NCBI RefSeq assembly: GCF_014395785.1 | Contig: NZ_CP060713.1 | Coordinates: forward strand, 3,748,501 to 3,812,500 | Length of the DNA: 64,000 nucleotides | Source of the DNA: Nocardioides mesophilus | Lineage (GTDB): Bacteria; Actinomycetota; Actinomycetes; Propionibacteriales; Nocardioidaceae | Direction: 5' to 3' | Shown: in pieces, positions 40,736 to 49,214 of the stretch | How the letters are laid out: each line of letters begins with the position of its first letter | How positions within the stretch are numbered: position 1 is the stretch's first letter | Position numbers and translations under genes: made by a program | The notes under the pieces: model-generated | What the model was told of the DNA's origin: nothing | Database searches by the model: none | What the model saw: the letters and a program-made list of their open reading frames with translations, nothing else

Positions 40736-43192
40736 TCAGGCGTCGGTGCCGCCGCGCGCCCGGAGCATCCGCCGGACCGTGTCGGCCTGCTCGGTGACGC
40801 GCTGACGCACGAGCTCGGGGATCTCCGGCGGCTGCACCGCCGCCACCAGCCGGTCCAGGTACTCCTCGTCCACGCCCACCGGCGGCAGCATCGCGGCGAC
40901 CAGCGACATCCCCGCCATCATGCCGCGCTCCCCGATCGCGGGCAGCACCTGGAGGAACTCCTCGGCGAAGGGACGCAGCAGCTCCTCCTGCCCGGGGCGC
41001 CAGAACGACTTGCCCACCGACGGAACCGCGCTGGCACCGACACCGACCTCGTCGAACACCCGGTCCCAGGCAGCGCGCTTCACGGCCGCGTCGGGCTGGG
41101 CCGTCCGGGCGGCCAGGGCCCGCTTCTCCGCGTCGGGGTCGGGGTCCTCGGCCAGGAGCCGCTCGGCTTCCTCGGCGTCGAACCGGTCGAGCTCGGCGAG
41201 CCGCGTCAGACGCCGCCACCGCTGGTCGGTGTCGGTGGCGAGCCGGTCCAGGGCCTCGAGCTGCTCGGGCGTCGTGGCGGTGCCGGCCAGGGTCCGGATC
41301 GCGCCGAGCCGGTGCTCCGGCTGCTCGACCAGCAGCAGGCAGGCATCGGCGACAGCGACCTGCAGCGCCTCCCGGTCGGCCTTGCTCGACCACAGGTCCG
41401 CGGCCTGCCGGGCGAGGGTGAGGACCGGCTCCACGACGCTCGGGGCGGTCTCGTGGCGCAGCACGTCCACCGCGCAGCGGACGAAGCCGGCCGCGTCGGT
41501 CTCGCCGCGCACCAGAAGGTTCCAGGCCGTGGTCGCGGCCAGGCACCGGCTCAGCGGGTCCGGGAAACCGCCGCCGCGGCCCAGCATCCGGTCCAGCGAG
41601 ACCGGGTCGGGCAGCACCGACGCGAAGGTCAGGTCGCCGTCGTTCACCAGCAGCAGCGTGTCCGCGTCGATGTCGGTGAGGGTGGTGTCGCCGCGCACCT
41701 CCAGCTCGCGGACGGCGTCACGGACCAGCCGGCCGCCCTGGTCGACGTACAGCCCGACGTCGAGGCGGTGCAGCAGCGGACCCCTGCCCTGCGGCGGCTC
41801 GACCCGGATGTGCGCCTCGGTCCCGCTGCGCTCGACGACCAGACGGTCGGTGCCGGCGGTGCCGAGCCAGCTGGCCACCCACTCGTCGAGGTCGCGACCG
41901 CTCTCGTGCTCGAGCTCGAGGATCAGGTCGTGCAGCGTGGTGTTCGCCCAGGCGTGCTTGGTGAAGTAGCGCCGCAGCGCCGCCAGGAAGACCGGCTCCC
42001 CGACGAGCGCGACCAGCTGCTTGAGCGTGGAGGCGCCCTTGGGGTAGGTGATCGCGTCGAACGAGGCGGCTACGGCCTCCACGTCGACGATCGGCTGCCG
42101 GATCGGGTGGGTCGTCGGCGCCAGGTCGGCGGCGTACGCGAGCTGCTTGTCGCTGGCCAGCTGCCCGGCCCACGCGTCGGTGAACTCGGTGCAGCGTACG
42201 GCGGCCCAGTGGGACGCCCACTCCGCGAACGACTCGTTGAGCCACAGGTCGTCCCACCACTGCATGGTCACCATGTCGCCGAACCACATGTGCGCCATCT
42301 CGTGCAGCAGCACCAGGGCCCGCAGCTCGCGGTCGGCGTAGGAGGGCGTGCGACGGAACAGCACCGCGTCGCTCCAGGTCACGCAACCGAAGTTCTCCAT
42401 CGCGCCACCGAGGTCGGGCACGAACACCTGGTCGTAGCGTCGCTGCGGGAACTCCAGGCCGAACTGCTCGCCGAAGAACGCCAGACCGCTGCTCGTGACG
42501 TCGAAGTACTCCTCGGCGTCCCGCTCCAGCAGCGGGACCAGCGACTGCCGGCAGAACAGCCCCAGGTCGTGGTCGCCGCGCTCGCTGCGGATCTCGTGGA
42601 AGGGCCCCGCGTTCACCACGATGTTGTACGTCGACAGGGCCGGCGTGTCCGCGAACGCCCACCGGCGGGTCGCGCCGGACCCGGTGACCTCGGCGGCCCC
42701 GCTGTTGCTCGTGGCCGTCCAGGCTTCGGGGACCACGGCCTCGATGCCGAACACGGCCTTGAGGTCGGGCTGGTCGAAGCAGGCGAACACCCGCCGCGCG
42801 TCGTCGGGCTCGAACGTGGTCCACACGTAGACCTCCCCGTCGGCCGGGTCAACGGTGCGGTGCACCCCCTGGGCCTGGGCGGTGTTGGTCTGCACCGACC
42901 GGACGACCAGCTCGTTCTGCTCCGCCAGGTCGGAGAGCGGGATCCTGCCGCCCGGGAGCTGCCCGGTCGGCAGTGCCCGGCCGTTCAGCGTCGCCTCCTC
43001 GACCTCCGCGAGGCAGTCCACGAAGGTGTCGGCGCCGGCCTCGTTGCAGCGGAAGCTGATGCGCGAGGTGGCTCGCATCGCCTCACCCTCGAGAAGGCCG
43101 GTGAAGTCGAGCTCGAGGTCGTAGCGGACCACTTCGACGAGCTCGGCGCGGGCCTGCGCCTCGACCTGGCTGATGCTGCGGGGTGCGTTCAT
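40736..43192 (-). CDS. pepN: Aminopeptidase N (M1 zinc metallopeptidase)
   Basis: The 818-residue cytosolic aminopeptidase removes N-terminal residues from peptides. The exopeptidase motif GAMENFG is at about residues 261-267 and the zinc site HEMAHMWFGD starts at about 296, followed by the third ligand Glu in DDLWLNESFAEWAS, an HExxH-x18-E arrangement. The N-terminal beta domain and the C-terminal ERAP1-like helical domain (after about residue 480) are complete, and length matches actinobacterial PepN of the Streptomyces type. The start is ATG 43192 (MNAPRSISQVEAQARAELVE); a longer in-frame extension runs into a noncoding gap. No clear ribosome site precedes the ATG. It is monocistronic and convergent with the IclR gene. 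Confidence 0.93.
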   Translation of the reverse strand: MNAPRSISQVEAQARAELVEVVRYDLELDFTGLLEGEAMRATSRISFRCNEAGADTFVDCLAEVEEATLNGRALPTGQLPGGRIPLSDLAEQNELVVRSVQTNTAQAQGVHRTVDPADGEVYVWTTFEPDDARRVFACFDQPDLKAVFGIEAVVPEAWTATSNSGAAEVTGSGATRRWAFADTPALSTYNIVVNAGPFHEIRSERGDHDLGLFCRQSLVPLLERDAEEYFDVTSSGLAFFGEQFGLEFPQRRYDQVFVPDLGGAMENFGCVTWSDAVLFRRTPSYADRELRALVLLHEMAHMWFGDMVTMQWWDDLWLNESFAEWASHWAAVRCTEFTDAWAGQLASDKQLAYAADLAPTTHPIRQPIVDVEAVAASFDAITYPKGASTLKQLVALVGEPVFLAALRRYFTKHAWANTTLHDLILELEHESGRDLDEWVASWLGTAGTDRLVVERSGTEAHIRVEPPQGRGPLLHRLDVGLYVDQGGRLVRDAVRELEVRGDTTLTDIDADTLLLVNDGDLTFASVLPDPVSLDRMLGRGGGFPDPLSRCLAATTAWNLLVRGETDAAGFVRCAVDVLRHETAPSVVEPVLTLARQAADLWSSKADREALQVAVADACLLLVEQPEHRLGAIRTLAGTATTPEQLEALDRLATDTDQRWRRLTRLAELDRFDAEEAERLLAEDPDPDAEKRALAARTAQPDAAVKRAAWDRVFDEVGVGASAVPSVGKSFWRPGQEELLRPFAEEFLQVLPAIGERGMMAGMSLVAAMLPPVGVDEEYLDRLVAAVQPPEIPELVRQRVTEQADTVRRMLRARGGTDA

Positions 43193-43530
43193 TCGCGGGA
43201 GGCTATCCCACGGCGCTGGAGCCGCCGGCGGGAGGCGGCACGCCGGGTTTCGTCCACAACAGCGCTGCGCCAGCGGTCGTCCCCCGCTCGAAAACCTGAT
43301 CGGCGCAGCGACCCCTCCGGCTCCTAGCGTGGAGCCATGACCTCGTTGCTGGACTCGCCGCACCGGCCGGGTGGCACCGCTTCAGCCGGCGGACGTAGGC
43401 CGGCCGGCGTACTGGCTTGGACAGGGTGGCCGATCTTTCCCCGCGCCGTTGCTCGTCCAGCCCGGGCAGGAGGAACGTGAGAGCGACGGCGGCGTCACCG
43501 AGGCGCTGCCCCGATGGGAGGGGGTGGGCC
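43193..43530. other. 338-bp gap between pepN and the ABM-fold gene
   Basis: The only structure I can support here is a TAGCGT box (43325-43330) seven bases before an ATG at 43337, a layout compatible with a leaderless transcript. It would start a 47-codon frame to 43480. The rest shows no RNA-gene signature, repeat or clear operator. Rightward expression of the ABM gene probably begins here. Confidence 0.4.
43337..43480 (+). CDS. Possible 47-residue leaderless small ORF
   Basis: An ATG lies where transcription would start if TAGCGT at 43325-43330 is the -10. The frame (MTSLLDSPHRPGG, continuing to RPARAGGT) is 47 codons, proline/arginine-rich, with no family resemblance. Its TGA overlaps a GTG (43477) that is in frame with the ABM gene and preceded by AGGAGG, so it could act as a translated leader coupled to that gene. 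Coding support is weak, and it may be chance. Confidence 0.2.
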   Translation: MTSLLDSPHRPGGTASAGGRRPAGVLAWTGWPIFPRAVARPARAGGT

Positions 43531-44151
43531 GTGTACGCACGTACCATCACAATCGATGCCCGACCCGAGTCCGTGGAGGCAGGGATCACGCACACCCGCG
43601 AGGTGGCGCTCCCCGCCGTGACCAGCATCCCCGGCTGTCTCGGCATGTCCATGGTGGCCGACCGCGAGGGCGGCCGCTGCATCGCCACGTCGGCCTGGGA
43701 GTCCGAGGAGGCGATGCACGCCGCCGACACCCCGGCCCAGTCCATCCGGGAACGGGCCGCCGAGGTCTTCGGCGCCACCCCGGTGGTCGAGGAGTGGGAG
43801 ATGGCGGTCATGCACCGCAGCCGCCCCGCCCCCGAGGGAGCCTGGGTGCGCTCCACCTGGGTCACCGGTGACCCGGCGGACCTGGAGCGGAGCATCGACG
43901 TCTACCGGCACACGACGGTGCCGACGGCCGAGGGGTTCGAGGGCTTCTGCAGCGCGAGCCTGATGGTCAACCGGGCCACCGGCCGCGCCATCTCCACGGT
44001 CACCTACGAAAGCCGGGAGGCCCTGGAGCGCACCCGGCAGTCGGCCGGCGACCTGCGGTCCGCGACGGTCGCTGAGTCCGGAGCCACGGTGCAGGACGTC
44101 CGCGAGTTCGAGCTGGTCCTCGCGCACCTCCACGTCCCCGAGATGGCCTGA
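43531..44151 (+). CDS. Tandem ABM-fold (antibiotic biosynthesis monooxygenase-like) protein
   Basis: The 206-residue protein consists of two ferredoxin-like ABM domains: residues 1-95 (YARTITIDARPESVEAGITH, SIPGCLGMSMVADREGGRC, ATSAWESEEAMHAA) and about 105-206 (RSTWVTGDPADLERSIDVY, GFCSASLMVNRATGRAISTV, YESREALERTR). The aromatic/small residue pattern around GxLGxSM and GFCSASL lines the usual cavity. Relatives are small cofactor-independent monooxygenases or haem-degrading proteins, but many are uncharacterised, and no catalytic residue can be named. GTG 43531 matches where relatives begin and has GGGAGG upstream; GTG 43477 is an alternative giving 18 extra Arg/Pro-rich residues. It lies 113 bp before the 2-oxoacid dehydrogenase genes. 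Confidence 0.68.
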   Translation: MYARTITIDARPESVEAGITHTREVALPAVTSIPGCLGMSMVADREGGRCIATSAWESEEAMHAADTPAQSIRERAAEVFGATPVVEEWEMAVMHRSRPAPEGAWVRSTWVTGDPADLERSIDVYRHTTVPTAEGFEGFCSASLMVNRATGRAISTVTYESREALERTRQSAGDLRSATVAESGATVQDVREFELVLAHLHVPEMA

Positions 44152-44264
44152 GCGCCCCGGCCGGGCCCGTCCGGAAGGGTCCGGCAGGGGGGGCCAAAGG
44201 TCCTATCTGGAGGGCCGCGCCCGGGCGTACCTTCCGGGGAGGCAACCCCTTCCTGGAGGTCCGG

Positions 44265-45311
44265 ATGACCACTGAAGCATCACCGTCCACCACGCCGACC
44301 ATGCCGACGGCGCGCACATCGCCCGAGGCGCCGGAGCTCAGCCCGGCGACCCGGACCCAGCTCTACGAGACCATGGTGCTGAGTCGCACCTACGAGGAGG
44401 CGATTCTCCGCGAGTACCACGCCGACAAGGGCCCCGGCTTCGACATCGGCAAGGGGCTGGTCCCCGGCGAGATGCACCTCTCCGCGGGTCAGGAGCCGGT
44501 GGCCGCCGGCGTGTGCGCGCACCTGAGTGCCGACGACGCCGTCACCGCCACCCACCGTCCGCACCACCTCGCGATCGCGCACGGGGTCGACCTGCGCAAG
44601 ATGACCGCGGAGATCTTCGGCCGTGAGGGCGGCCTGGGTCGCGGCCGGGGCGGGCACATGCACCTGTTCGACCCCGCGACGCACTTCTCCTGCTCCGGCA
44701 TCATCGCCGAGGGCTACCCGCCGGCGCTCGGCCAGGCCTTCGCCTTCCGGCGGCGGGGCACCGACCGGATCGCGGTCGCGGTCACCGGAGAGGGCGCCGC
44801 CAACCAGGGCGGCTTCCACGAGTCGCTCAACCTGGCCGCCCGCTGGTCGCTGCCGGTCGTCTTCGTCGTCGAGGACAACGACTGGGGCATCTCGGTGCCG
44901 CGCGACGTGGCCACCGCGATCGGCTCCAACGCCGACCGGGCCTCCGCCTACGGGATCCCGGGCGAGCGGATCGAGGACAACGACGTGGAGGCGGTGCACG
45001 CCGCCGCCGGCCGCGCGGTGGCCCGGGCCCGCGCCGGGGAGGGCCCCTCGTTGATCGAGGTGCACACCCTGCGCCTGTGGGGTCACTTCGAGGGCGACGC
45101 CCAGGGGTACCGCAGCGACCTCGACGAGGTCCCGGGCCGCGACCCGATCCCGGCCTACGAGGCGCGGCTGCGCGAGGCCGGCCTCCTCGACGACGCCCGG
45201 ATCGCCGAGATCAAGGACGACGCGAGCTCGCGCGTCGAGGACGCGATCCAGTTCGCCAAGTCCAGTCCGATCCCCGACCCGACCACCGCCACCGACTACG
45301 TCTTCGCCTGA
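44265..45311 (+). CDS. 2-oxoacid (pyruvate/acetoin-type) dehydrogenase E1 component, alpha subunit
   Basis: The 348-residue ThDP-dependent subunit has the expected blocks: THRPHHLAIAHGVDLRKMTAEIFGREGG, GRGRGGHMHLFDPATHFSCSGIIAE, and the ThDP/Mg motif GEGAANQGGFHESLNLAARWSLPVVFVVEDN (G-D/E-G-x23-N pattern). The phosphorylation-loop-like HFEGDAQGYR region is present. The HMHL and SGIIAE residues resemble acetoin dehydrogenase and alpha-type pyruvate dehydrogenases more than the branched-chain enzyme, but the substrate is not certain. A strong GGAGG precedes the ATG by five bases. The beta subunit and a lone lipoyl carrier follow in one operon. Confidence 0.88.
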   Translation: MTTEASPSTTPTMPTARTSPEAPELSPATRTQLYETMVLSRTYEEAILREYHADKGPGFDIGKGLVPGEMHLSAGQEPVAAGVCAHLSADDAVTATHRPHHLAIAHGVDLRKMTAEIFGREGGLGRGRGGHMHLFDPATHFSCSGIIAEGYPPALGQAFAFRRRGTDRIAVAVTGEGAANQGGFHESLNLAARWSLPVVFVVEDNDWGISVPRDVATAIGSNADRASAYGIPGERIEDNDVEAVHAAAGRAVARARAGEGPSLIEVHTLRLWGHFEGDAQGYRSDLDEVPGRDPIPAYEARLREAGLLDDARIAEIKDDASSRVEDAIQFAKSSPIPDPTTATDYVFA

Positions 45312-45323
45312 GAGGAGCCCACG

Positions 45324-46352
45324 ATGACGATCACAGAAGCACCCCAGGCGACCCGCCGGCTGACCACCTCCAAGGCGATGGTCGAGGCGATCGCGCAGGA
45401 GATGGAGCGCGACGAGTCGGTGTTCTACCTCGGTGAGGACGTCGGAGCCTACGGCGGCATCTTCAGCTCGACCACCGGGCTGCTCGAGCGTTTCGGCCCC
45501 GAACGGATCATCGACACCCCGATCTCCGAGACCGCGTTCATCGGGCTCGGGATCGGCGCCGCGGTGGAGGGCATGCGCCCGATCGTGGAGGTGATGTTCG
45601 CCGACTTCATGGGCGTCTGCCTCGACCAGATCTACAACCACATGGCCAAGATCCACTTCGAGTCCGGCGGCAACGTGAAGGTGCCGATGGTGCTGACGAT
45701 GGCGACTGGCGGCGGCTACTCCGACGGCGCCCAGCACTCGCAGTGCCTGTGGGGCACGCTCGCACACCTGCCCGGGATGAAGGTCGTGGTGCCGAGCTCG
45801 CCGGCCGACGCCAAAGGCCTGATGACCGCCGCGATCCGCGACGACAACCCGGTCGTCTACATGTTCCACAAGGGCGTGATGGGGCTCCCGTGGATGGCGA
45901 AGAACCCGCGCAGCATCGAGGAGGTGCCCGACGGGGAGCACCTCGTCCCGATCGGCAAGGCGAGGATCGCCCGCGAGGGCAGCGACGTCACGGTCGTCAC
46001 CTTGTCGCTGTCGGTGCACCACGCCCTCGACGTGGCGGAGAAGCTGGCGCCCCAAGGCATCGACGTGGAGGTCATCGACCTGCGCAGCCTGGTCCCGCTG
46101 GACCGGGAGGCGATCCTCACCTCGGTGGGCAAGACCGGGCGGCTGGTCGTGGTCGACGAGGACTACCTGTCCTATGGCGTCTCGGCGGAGGTGATCGCCA
46201 CGATCACCGACCAGGACCCGGGCATGCTGGTCGTCCCGCCGCGGCGGATCGCCGTACCCGACGTGCCGATCCCCTACGCGCACGACTTGGAGTACGCCGT
46301 GCTGCCCCGGCACGACCGGATCGAAGCCGCGATCCGGGCGACCGCGGGATGA
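45324..46352 (+). CDS. 2-oxoacid (pyruvate/acetoin-type) dehydrogenase E1 component, beta subunit
   Basis: The 342-residue beta subunit matches AcoB/PdhB: ESVFYLGEDVGAYGGIF, ERIIDTPISETAFIGLGIGAAVEG, PIVEVMFADFMGVCLDQIYNHMAK and the C-terminal GRLVVVDEDYLSYGVSAEV. The Glu in the DTPISE block activates the ThDP aminopyrimidine when paired with the alpha subunit. GGAG lies seven bases before the ATG, twelve bases after the alpha stop. The stop overlaps the ATG of the lipoyl-carrier gene. E1 alpha2beta2 would decarboxylate a 2-oxoacid or acetoin and load the acyl or acetyl group on the lipoyl domain encoded next. Confidence 0.9.
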   Translation: MTITEAPQATRRLTTSKAMVEAIAQEMERDESVFYLGEDVGAYGGIFSSTTGLLERFGPERIIDTPISETAFIGLGIGAAVEGMRPIVEVMFADFMGVCLDQIYNHMAKIHFESGGNVKVPMVLTMATGGGYSDGAQHSQCLWGTLAHLPGMKVVVPSSPADAKGLMTAAIRDDNPVVYMFHKGVMGLPWMAKNPRSIEEVPDGEHLVPIGKARIAREGSDVTVVTLSLSVHHALDVAEKLAPQGIDVEVIDLRSLVPLDREAILTSVGKTGRLVVVDEDYLSYGVSAEVIATITDQDPGMLVVPPRRIAVPDVPIPYAHDLEYAVLPRHDRIEAAIRATAG

Positions 46353-46582
46353 CCGACGTCGTGTTCCCGCCGCTGTCGAAGGACACGCCGGACGCCGAGG
46401 GCGTCCTCGCCACGTGGTTCGTGAGCGAGGGCGCCCGGGTGGCTGCCGACGACCTGCTCGCGGAGGTCCAGGTCGACAAGGTGTCCGCGGAGGTACCGGC
46501 TCCGACCGCGGGGGTGGTGCACCTGCTCGTCGAGGAGGAGGCCGTGGTCAGGCAGGGGCAGCCGATCGCGCGGATCGACTGA
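46349..46582 (+). CDS. Free-standing lipoyl-carrier protein
   Basis: This 77-residue protein is a single lipoyl/biotinyl domain: MTDVVFPPLSKDTPDAEGVL, GARVAADDLLAEVQVDKVS (acceptor Lys44 in the VDKVS turn) and VHLLVEEEAVVRQGQPIARID. It equals the first domain of an E2 protein but ends there: no peripheral-subunit-binding domain, no acyltransferase domain. No E2 or E3 gene is in the operon. The ATG overlaps the E1-beta stop, so it should be made in step with E1. It could shuttle between this E1 and an E2/E3 encoded elsewhere, or feed another acceptor. Confidence 0.85.
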   Translation: MTDVVFPPLSKDTPDAEGVLATWFVSEGARVAADDLLAEVQVDKVSAEVPAPTAGVVHLLVEEEAVVRQGQPIARID

Positions 46583-46647
46583 CCCCGCGCACGCTCGCGG
46601 ACGCCATACGGATCGTGGCTGACAGGTCTCGTTCTGTATGACGTCCG

Positions 46648-46668
46648 GCGGGCCGGGCGACGGCCCGC
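46648..46668 (+). terminator. Hairpin after the E1/lipoyl operon
   Basis: GCGGGCCG-GGCGA-CGGCCCGC is a perfect 8-bp all-G/C stem with a 5-base loop, 66 bp after the lipoyl gene stop and before the aminotransferase gene. No T-run follows. It is the strongest hairpin in this stretch and probably limits read-through. Confidence 0.5.
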
Positions 46669-46755
46669 GTCGGCATATCGCCGCAAAGGGCGCGAGCTCG
46701 CGCAGGTGTGCGGTTTCGCGTCCCCGGGGCGGCGCGCCGGTGCCACCATGGCTGC

Positions 46756-48003
46756 ATGAGCGAGCAGCAGCTGACCGGCGCTTCCGCGGTCCTCGACTCG
46801 GCCGCGCACATCGAGCTCACCGAGCGCTGGGCGGCGCACAACTACCGTCCGCTGCCGGTGGTGATCAGCGCCGCGAGCGGGGCCTGGGTCACCGACGTGG
46901 AGGGCAACCACTACCTCGACTGCCTGGCCGGCTACTCCGCGCTCAGCTTCGGTCACGGCCACCCGCGGCTGCTCGCCGTGGCGCACGCGCAGCTCGACCG
47001 GCTGACGCTGACCAGCCGGGCGTTCTACAACGACCAGCTGGGTCCCTTCGCGCGCGACCTCGCAGCGTTCACCGGCAAGGACGTCGTGCTGCCGATGAAC
47101 GCCGGTGCCGAAGCCGTCGAGACCGCGATCAAGGTGAGCCGGCGCTGGGGCTACGAGGTCAAGGGCGTGCCGGCGGGCACCGCGTCGATCATCGTGATGG
47201 AGGGCAACTTCCACGGCCGTACGACGACCATCGTCAGCTTCTCGACCGACGAGGCGGCGCGACGTGACTACGGGCCGTTCACGCCGGGCTTCCGGGTCGT
47301 GCCCTACGGGGACGCTGCGGCGGTCGAGGCCGCGGTCGACGAGACGACGGTCGCTGTGCTGCTGGAGCCGATCCAGGGGGAGGCCGGGGTGATCATCCCG
47401 CCCACCGGCTACCTGCGCGAGGTGCGCGCGCTGTGCGACCGGCACCGGCTGCTGATGGTCGCCGACGAGATCCAGTCCGGGCTGGCCCGCACCGGCCGGA
47501 CCTTCGCGTGCGACCACGAGGACGTCGTCCCGGACGTCTACGTCCTCGGCAAGGCCCTCTCCGGCGGCATCCTGCCGGTCTCCGCGATCGCCGCGGACCA
47601 CGAGGTGCTCGACGTGGTCACGCCGGGCTCGCACGGGTCCACGTTCGGAGGGAACCCGCTGGCCGCCGCGATCGGTCGGGAGGTGGTGGCGATGCTCGGC
47701 ACGCACGAGTTCCAGGACCGGTCCACCCGGCTCGGCGCGCTGCTGGAGGAGGGGTTGCGCCCGCTCGTGGGGGCCGGCCTGGACGCGCTGCGCTGCCGCG
47801 GCCTGTGGGCCGGCGTGGACGTCGACCCGACCTTGATGTCCGGGCGGGAGACCTGCGAGGCGTTGCTGCGGCACGGGGTGCTGGCGAAGGAGACGCACGG
47901 CGCCACGCTGCGGCTGGCTCCTCCGCTGGTCTCGACGGAGGAGGACATCGGCGTCCTGGTCGACGCGCTCGGCGTCGTGCTCGCCGCAGCCCGGGCGGCC
48001 TGA
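46756..48003 (+). CDS. rocD: Class III aminotransferase, ornithine-oxo-acid transaminase type
   Basis: The 415-residue PLP enzyme matches ornithine aminotransferase: VVISAASGAWVTDVEGNHYLDCLAGYSALSFGHGHP at the N-terminus, MNAGAEAVETAIKVSRRWGYEVKG, NFHGRTTTIVSFSTD, VLLEPIQGEAGVIIPPTGYL, DEIQSGLARTG and the PLP Lys266 in LGKALSGG. It converts ornithine and 2-oxoglutarate to glutamate semialdehyde and glutamate. The family's distinguishing pattern (SAFYND-like: SRAFYNDQLGPF) is present, supporting the ornithine assignment over acetylornithine. ATG 46756 has only a weak ribosome site. No arginine-catabolic neighbours are visible, so it may act alone for proline or glutamate supply. Confidence 0.86.
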   Translation: MSEQQLTGASAVLDSAAHIELTERWAAHNYRPLPVVISAASGAWVTDVEGNHYLDCLAGYSALSFGHGHPRLLAVAHAQLDRLTLTSRAFYNDQLGPFARDLAAFTGKDVVLPMNAGAEAVETAIKVSRRWGYEVKGVPAGTASIIVMEGNFHGRTTTIVSFSTDEAARRDYGPFTPGFRVVPYGDAAAVEAAVDETTVAVLLEPIQGEAGVIIPPTGYLREVRALCDRHRLLMVADEIQSGLARTGRTFACDHEDVVPDVYVLGKALSGGILPVSAIAADHEVLDVVTPGSHGSTFGGNPLAAAIGREVVAMLGTHEFQDRSTRLGALLEEGLRPLVGAGLDALRCRGLWAGVDVDPTLMSGRETCEALLRHGVLAKETHGATLRLAPPLVSTEEDIGVLVDALGVVLAAARAA

Positions 48004-48031
48004 GTCCCGGCCCCACCACCGGGTCGCCTTG

Positions 48032-48766
48032 TCACCCCGACCTGCGCGCCAGCAGGTCACGCAGCGTCCGGGCGTTGCGCACCGCGTGGCCGTCGCCGTC
48101 GTTGTTGAAGTAGGCATAGACCTCGCGGCCGCCGGCCTCCCACTCGCGGATCCGGTCGGCCCACCAGGACAGGTCGGCCTCCGAGTAGGAGCCGCCGTAC
48201 AGGTGCTCGGTGTCGGGTCCGTGCAGCCGCAGGTAGACGAACGGCGCGGTGGCACGCAGGACGCAGGGCAGCCGGGCGCCGCTCATCACGCAGTACGCCG
48301 CCCCGTGCCGGCCGAGCAGCTCGAAGACCGCCTCGTCGTTCCACGTCGGGTGCCGCAGCTCGACCGCGACCCGGACCCACCACGGCAGCCGGCCGAGGAA
48401 CCAGTCGAGCCGGGCGTCGTCGCGCTCGAAGGCCGGTGGCAGCTGCACGAGCAGCACCGCGCGCCGGTCGTACAACTCGTGCCAGGAGCCGACGATCCGG
48501 TCGACCCACACCTCGGGCGCGAGCAGCAGCTTGCCGTGCGTGAGGCCGCGCGGCGCCTTCACCGACATCTGGAACCCGTCGGGGAGCCGGCGTCGCCAGC
48601 CGGCGAACGAGGTGTTGCGGGGCCACCGGTAGAAGCTGGCGTTGAGCTCGACGGTGGAGAACTCGCGGGTGTAGAGGTCGAGACGGCGGGCGGCGGGAGT
48701 GCCGGGTGGGTAGAGCACGTGCTCCCAGTGGTCGTAGCTCCAGCCCGACGTGCCGATCCATGCCAT
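48032..48766 (-). CDS. DUF72 family protein
   Basis: The 244-residue protein begins MAWIGTSGWSYDHWEHVLYP, the DUF72 opening, and continues with TREFSTVELNASFYRWP, GFQMSVKAPRGLTHGKLL, LLVQLPPAFERDDARL, VAVELRHPTWNDEAVFELL, and YLRLHGPDTEHLYGGSYSEADLSWWADRI, all family-typical and consistent with a TIM-barrel fold. The function of DUF72 is unknown; links to nucleic-acid repair have been suggested from context in other genomes. The start is ATG 48766; a longer in-frame extension up to 48952 is Pro/Arg-rich shadow sequence. It is divergent from the tautomerase-like gene. Confidence 0.88.
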   Translation of the reverse strand: MAWIGTSGWSYDHWEHVLYPPGTPAARRLDLYTREFSTVELNASFYRWPRNTSFAGWRRRLPDGFQMSVKAPRGLTHGKLLLAPEVWVDRIVGSWHELYDRRAVLLVQLPPAFERDDARLDWFLGRLPWWVRVAVELRHPTWNDEAVFELLGRHGAAYCVMSGARLPCVLRATAPFVYLRLHGPDTEHLYGGSYSEADLSWWADRIREWEAGGREVYAYFNNDGDGHAVRNARTLRDLLARRSG

Positions 48767-48915
48767 GGCAGGACAGTGCCCACTCGGTCCGAGGTGAGTC
48801 ACCGCCTCCGGACCAGAGGCCCGGGCAGCCCGGCGCCGGCACGGTGGGGGATGGCCGCCACCGGTCCCGCCGGACATGGGTGCTGTCCCCGATGCCCGAG
48901 GTGCGGTGCCGGGCC

Positions 48916-48921
48916 TAGCGT
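48916..48921 (+). promoter_or_regulatory. Possible -10 box (TAGCGT) of the tautomerase-like gene
   Basis: TAGCGT fits the TANNNT consensus of actinobacterial housekeeping promoters and lies 46 bp before the ATG at 48968, in the divergent gap with the DUF72 gene. No convincing -35 element is seen at the right distance. Confidence 0.3.
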
Positions 48922-48967
48922 CGTGGTGTCCGGCTGACCGGCCGGTCACCACCGTCAGGAGGCAGCC

Positions 48968-49204
48968 ATGCCGTTCGTCAGTGTGAAGGTCGTCGAGGGG
49001 GTCTTCAGCCCCGAGCAGAAGCAGCAGATCGTGGAGCGGGTGACCGAGGCGATGGTCTCGGTCGAGGGGGAGAACATGCGCGGCGTCACCATGGTGGTCA
49101 TCGAGCAGGTCGCCAGCGGTGACTGGGGGATCGGCGGCCAGACGCTGACCACGGAGGCGATCAAGGCGTTGGCTGCCGGTACGCCGGAGCCCGCGCCGGT
49201 CTGA
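48968..49204 (+). CDS. 4-oxalocrotonate tautomerase-family small protein
   Basis: The 78-residue protein starts MPFVSVKVVEGVFSPEQKQQIVERVTEAM, giving Pro1 after Met removal, the catalytic general base/acid of the tautomerase superfamily. The single beta-alpha-beta unit then runs through NMRGVTMVVIEQVASGDWGIGGQTL. Such subunits assemble as hexamers. The second half is slightly longer than 4-oxalocrotonate tautomerase itself (62 residues). Keto-enol tautomerisation is the likely chemistry, with unknown substrate. CAGGAGG lies eight bases before the ATG. It is a single gene followed by the tandem-repeat block at 49215. Confidence 0.85.
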   Translation: MPFVSVKVVEGVFSPEQKQQIVERVTEAMVSVEGENMRGVTMVVIEQVASGDWGIGGQTLTTEAIKALAAGTPEPAPV

Positions 49205-49214
49205 GCGGCAGATC

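Noticed and set aside
44280-46313. 677-codon frame antisense to the E1 alpha and beta genes
   Set aside because: Shadow frame with His/Arg/Gly/Val bias and no recognisable domain; the E1 genes are unambiguous.
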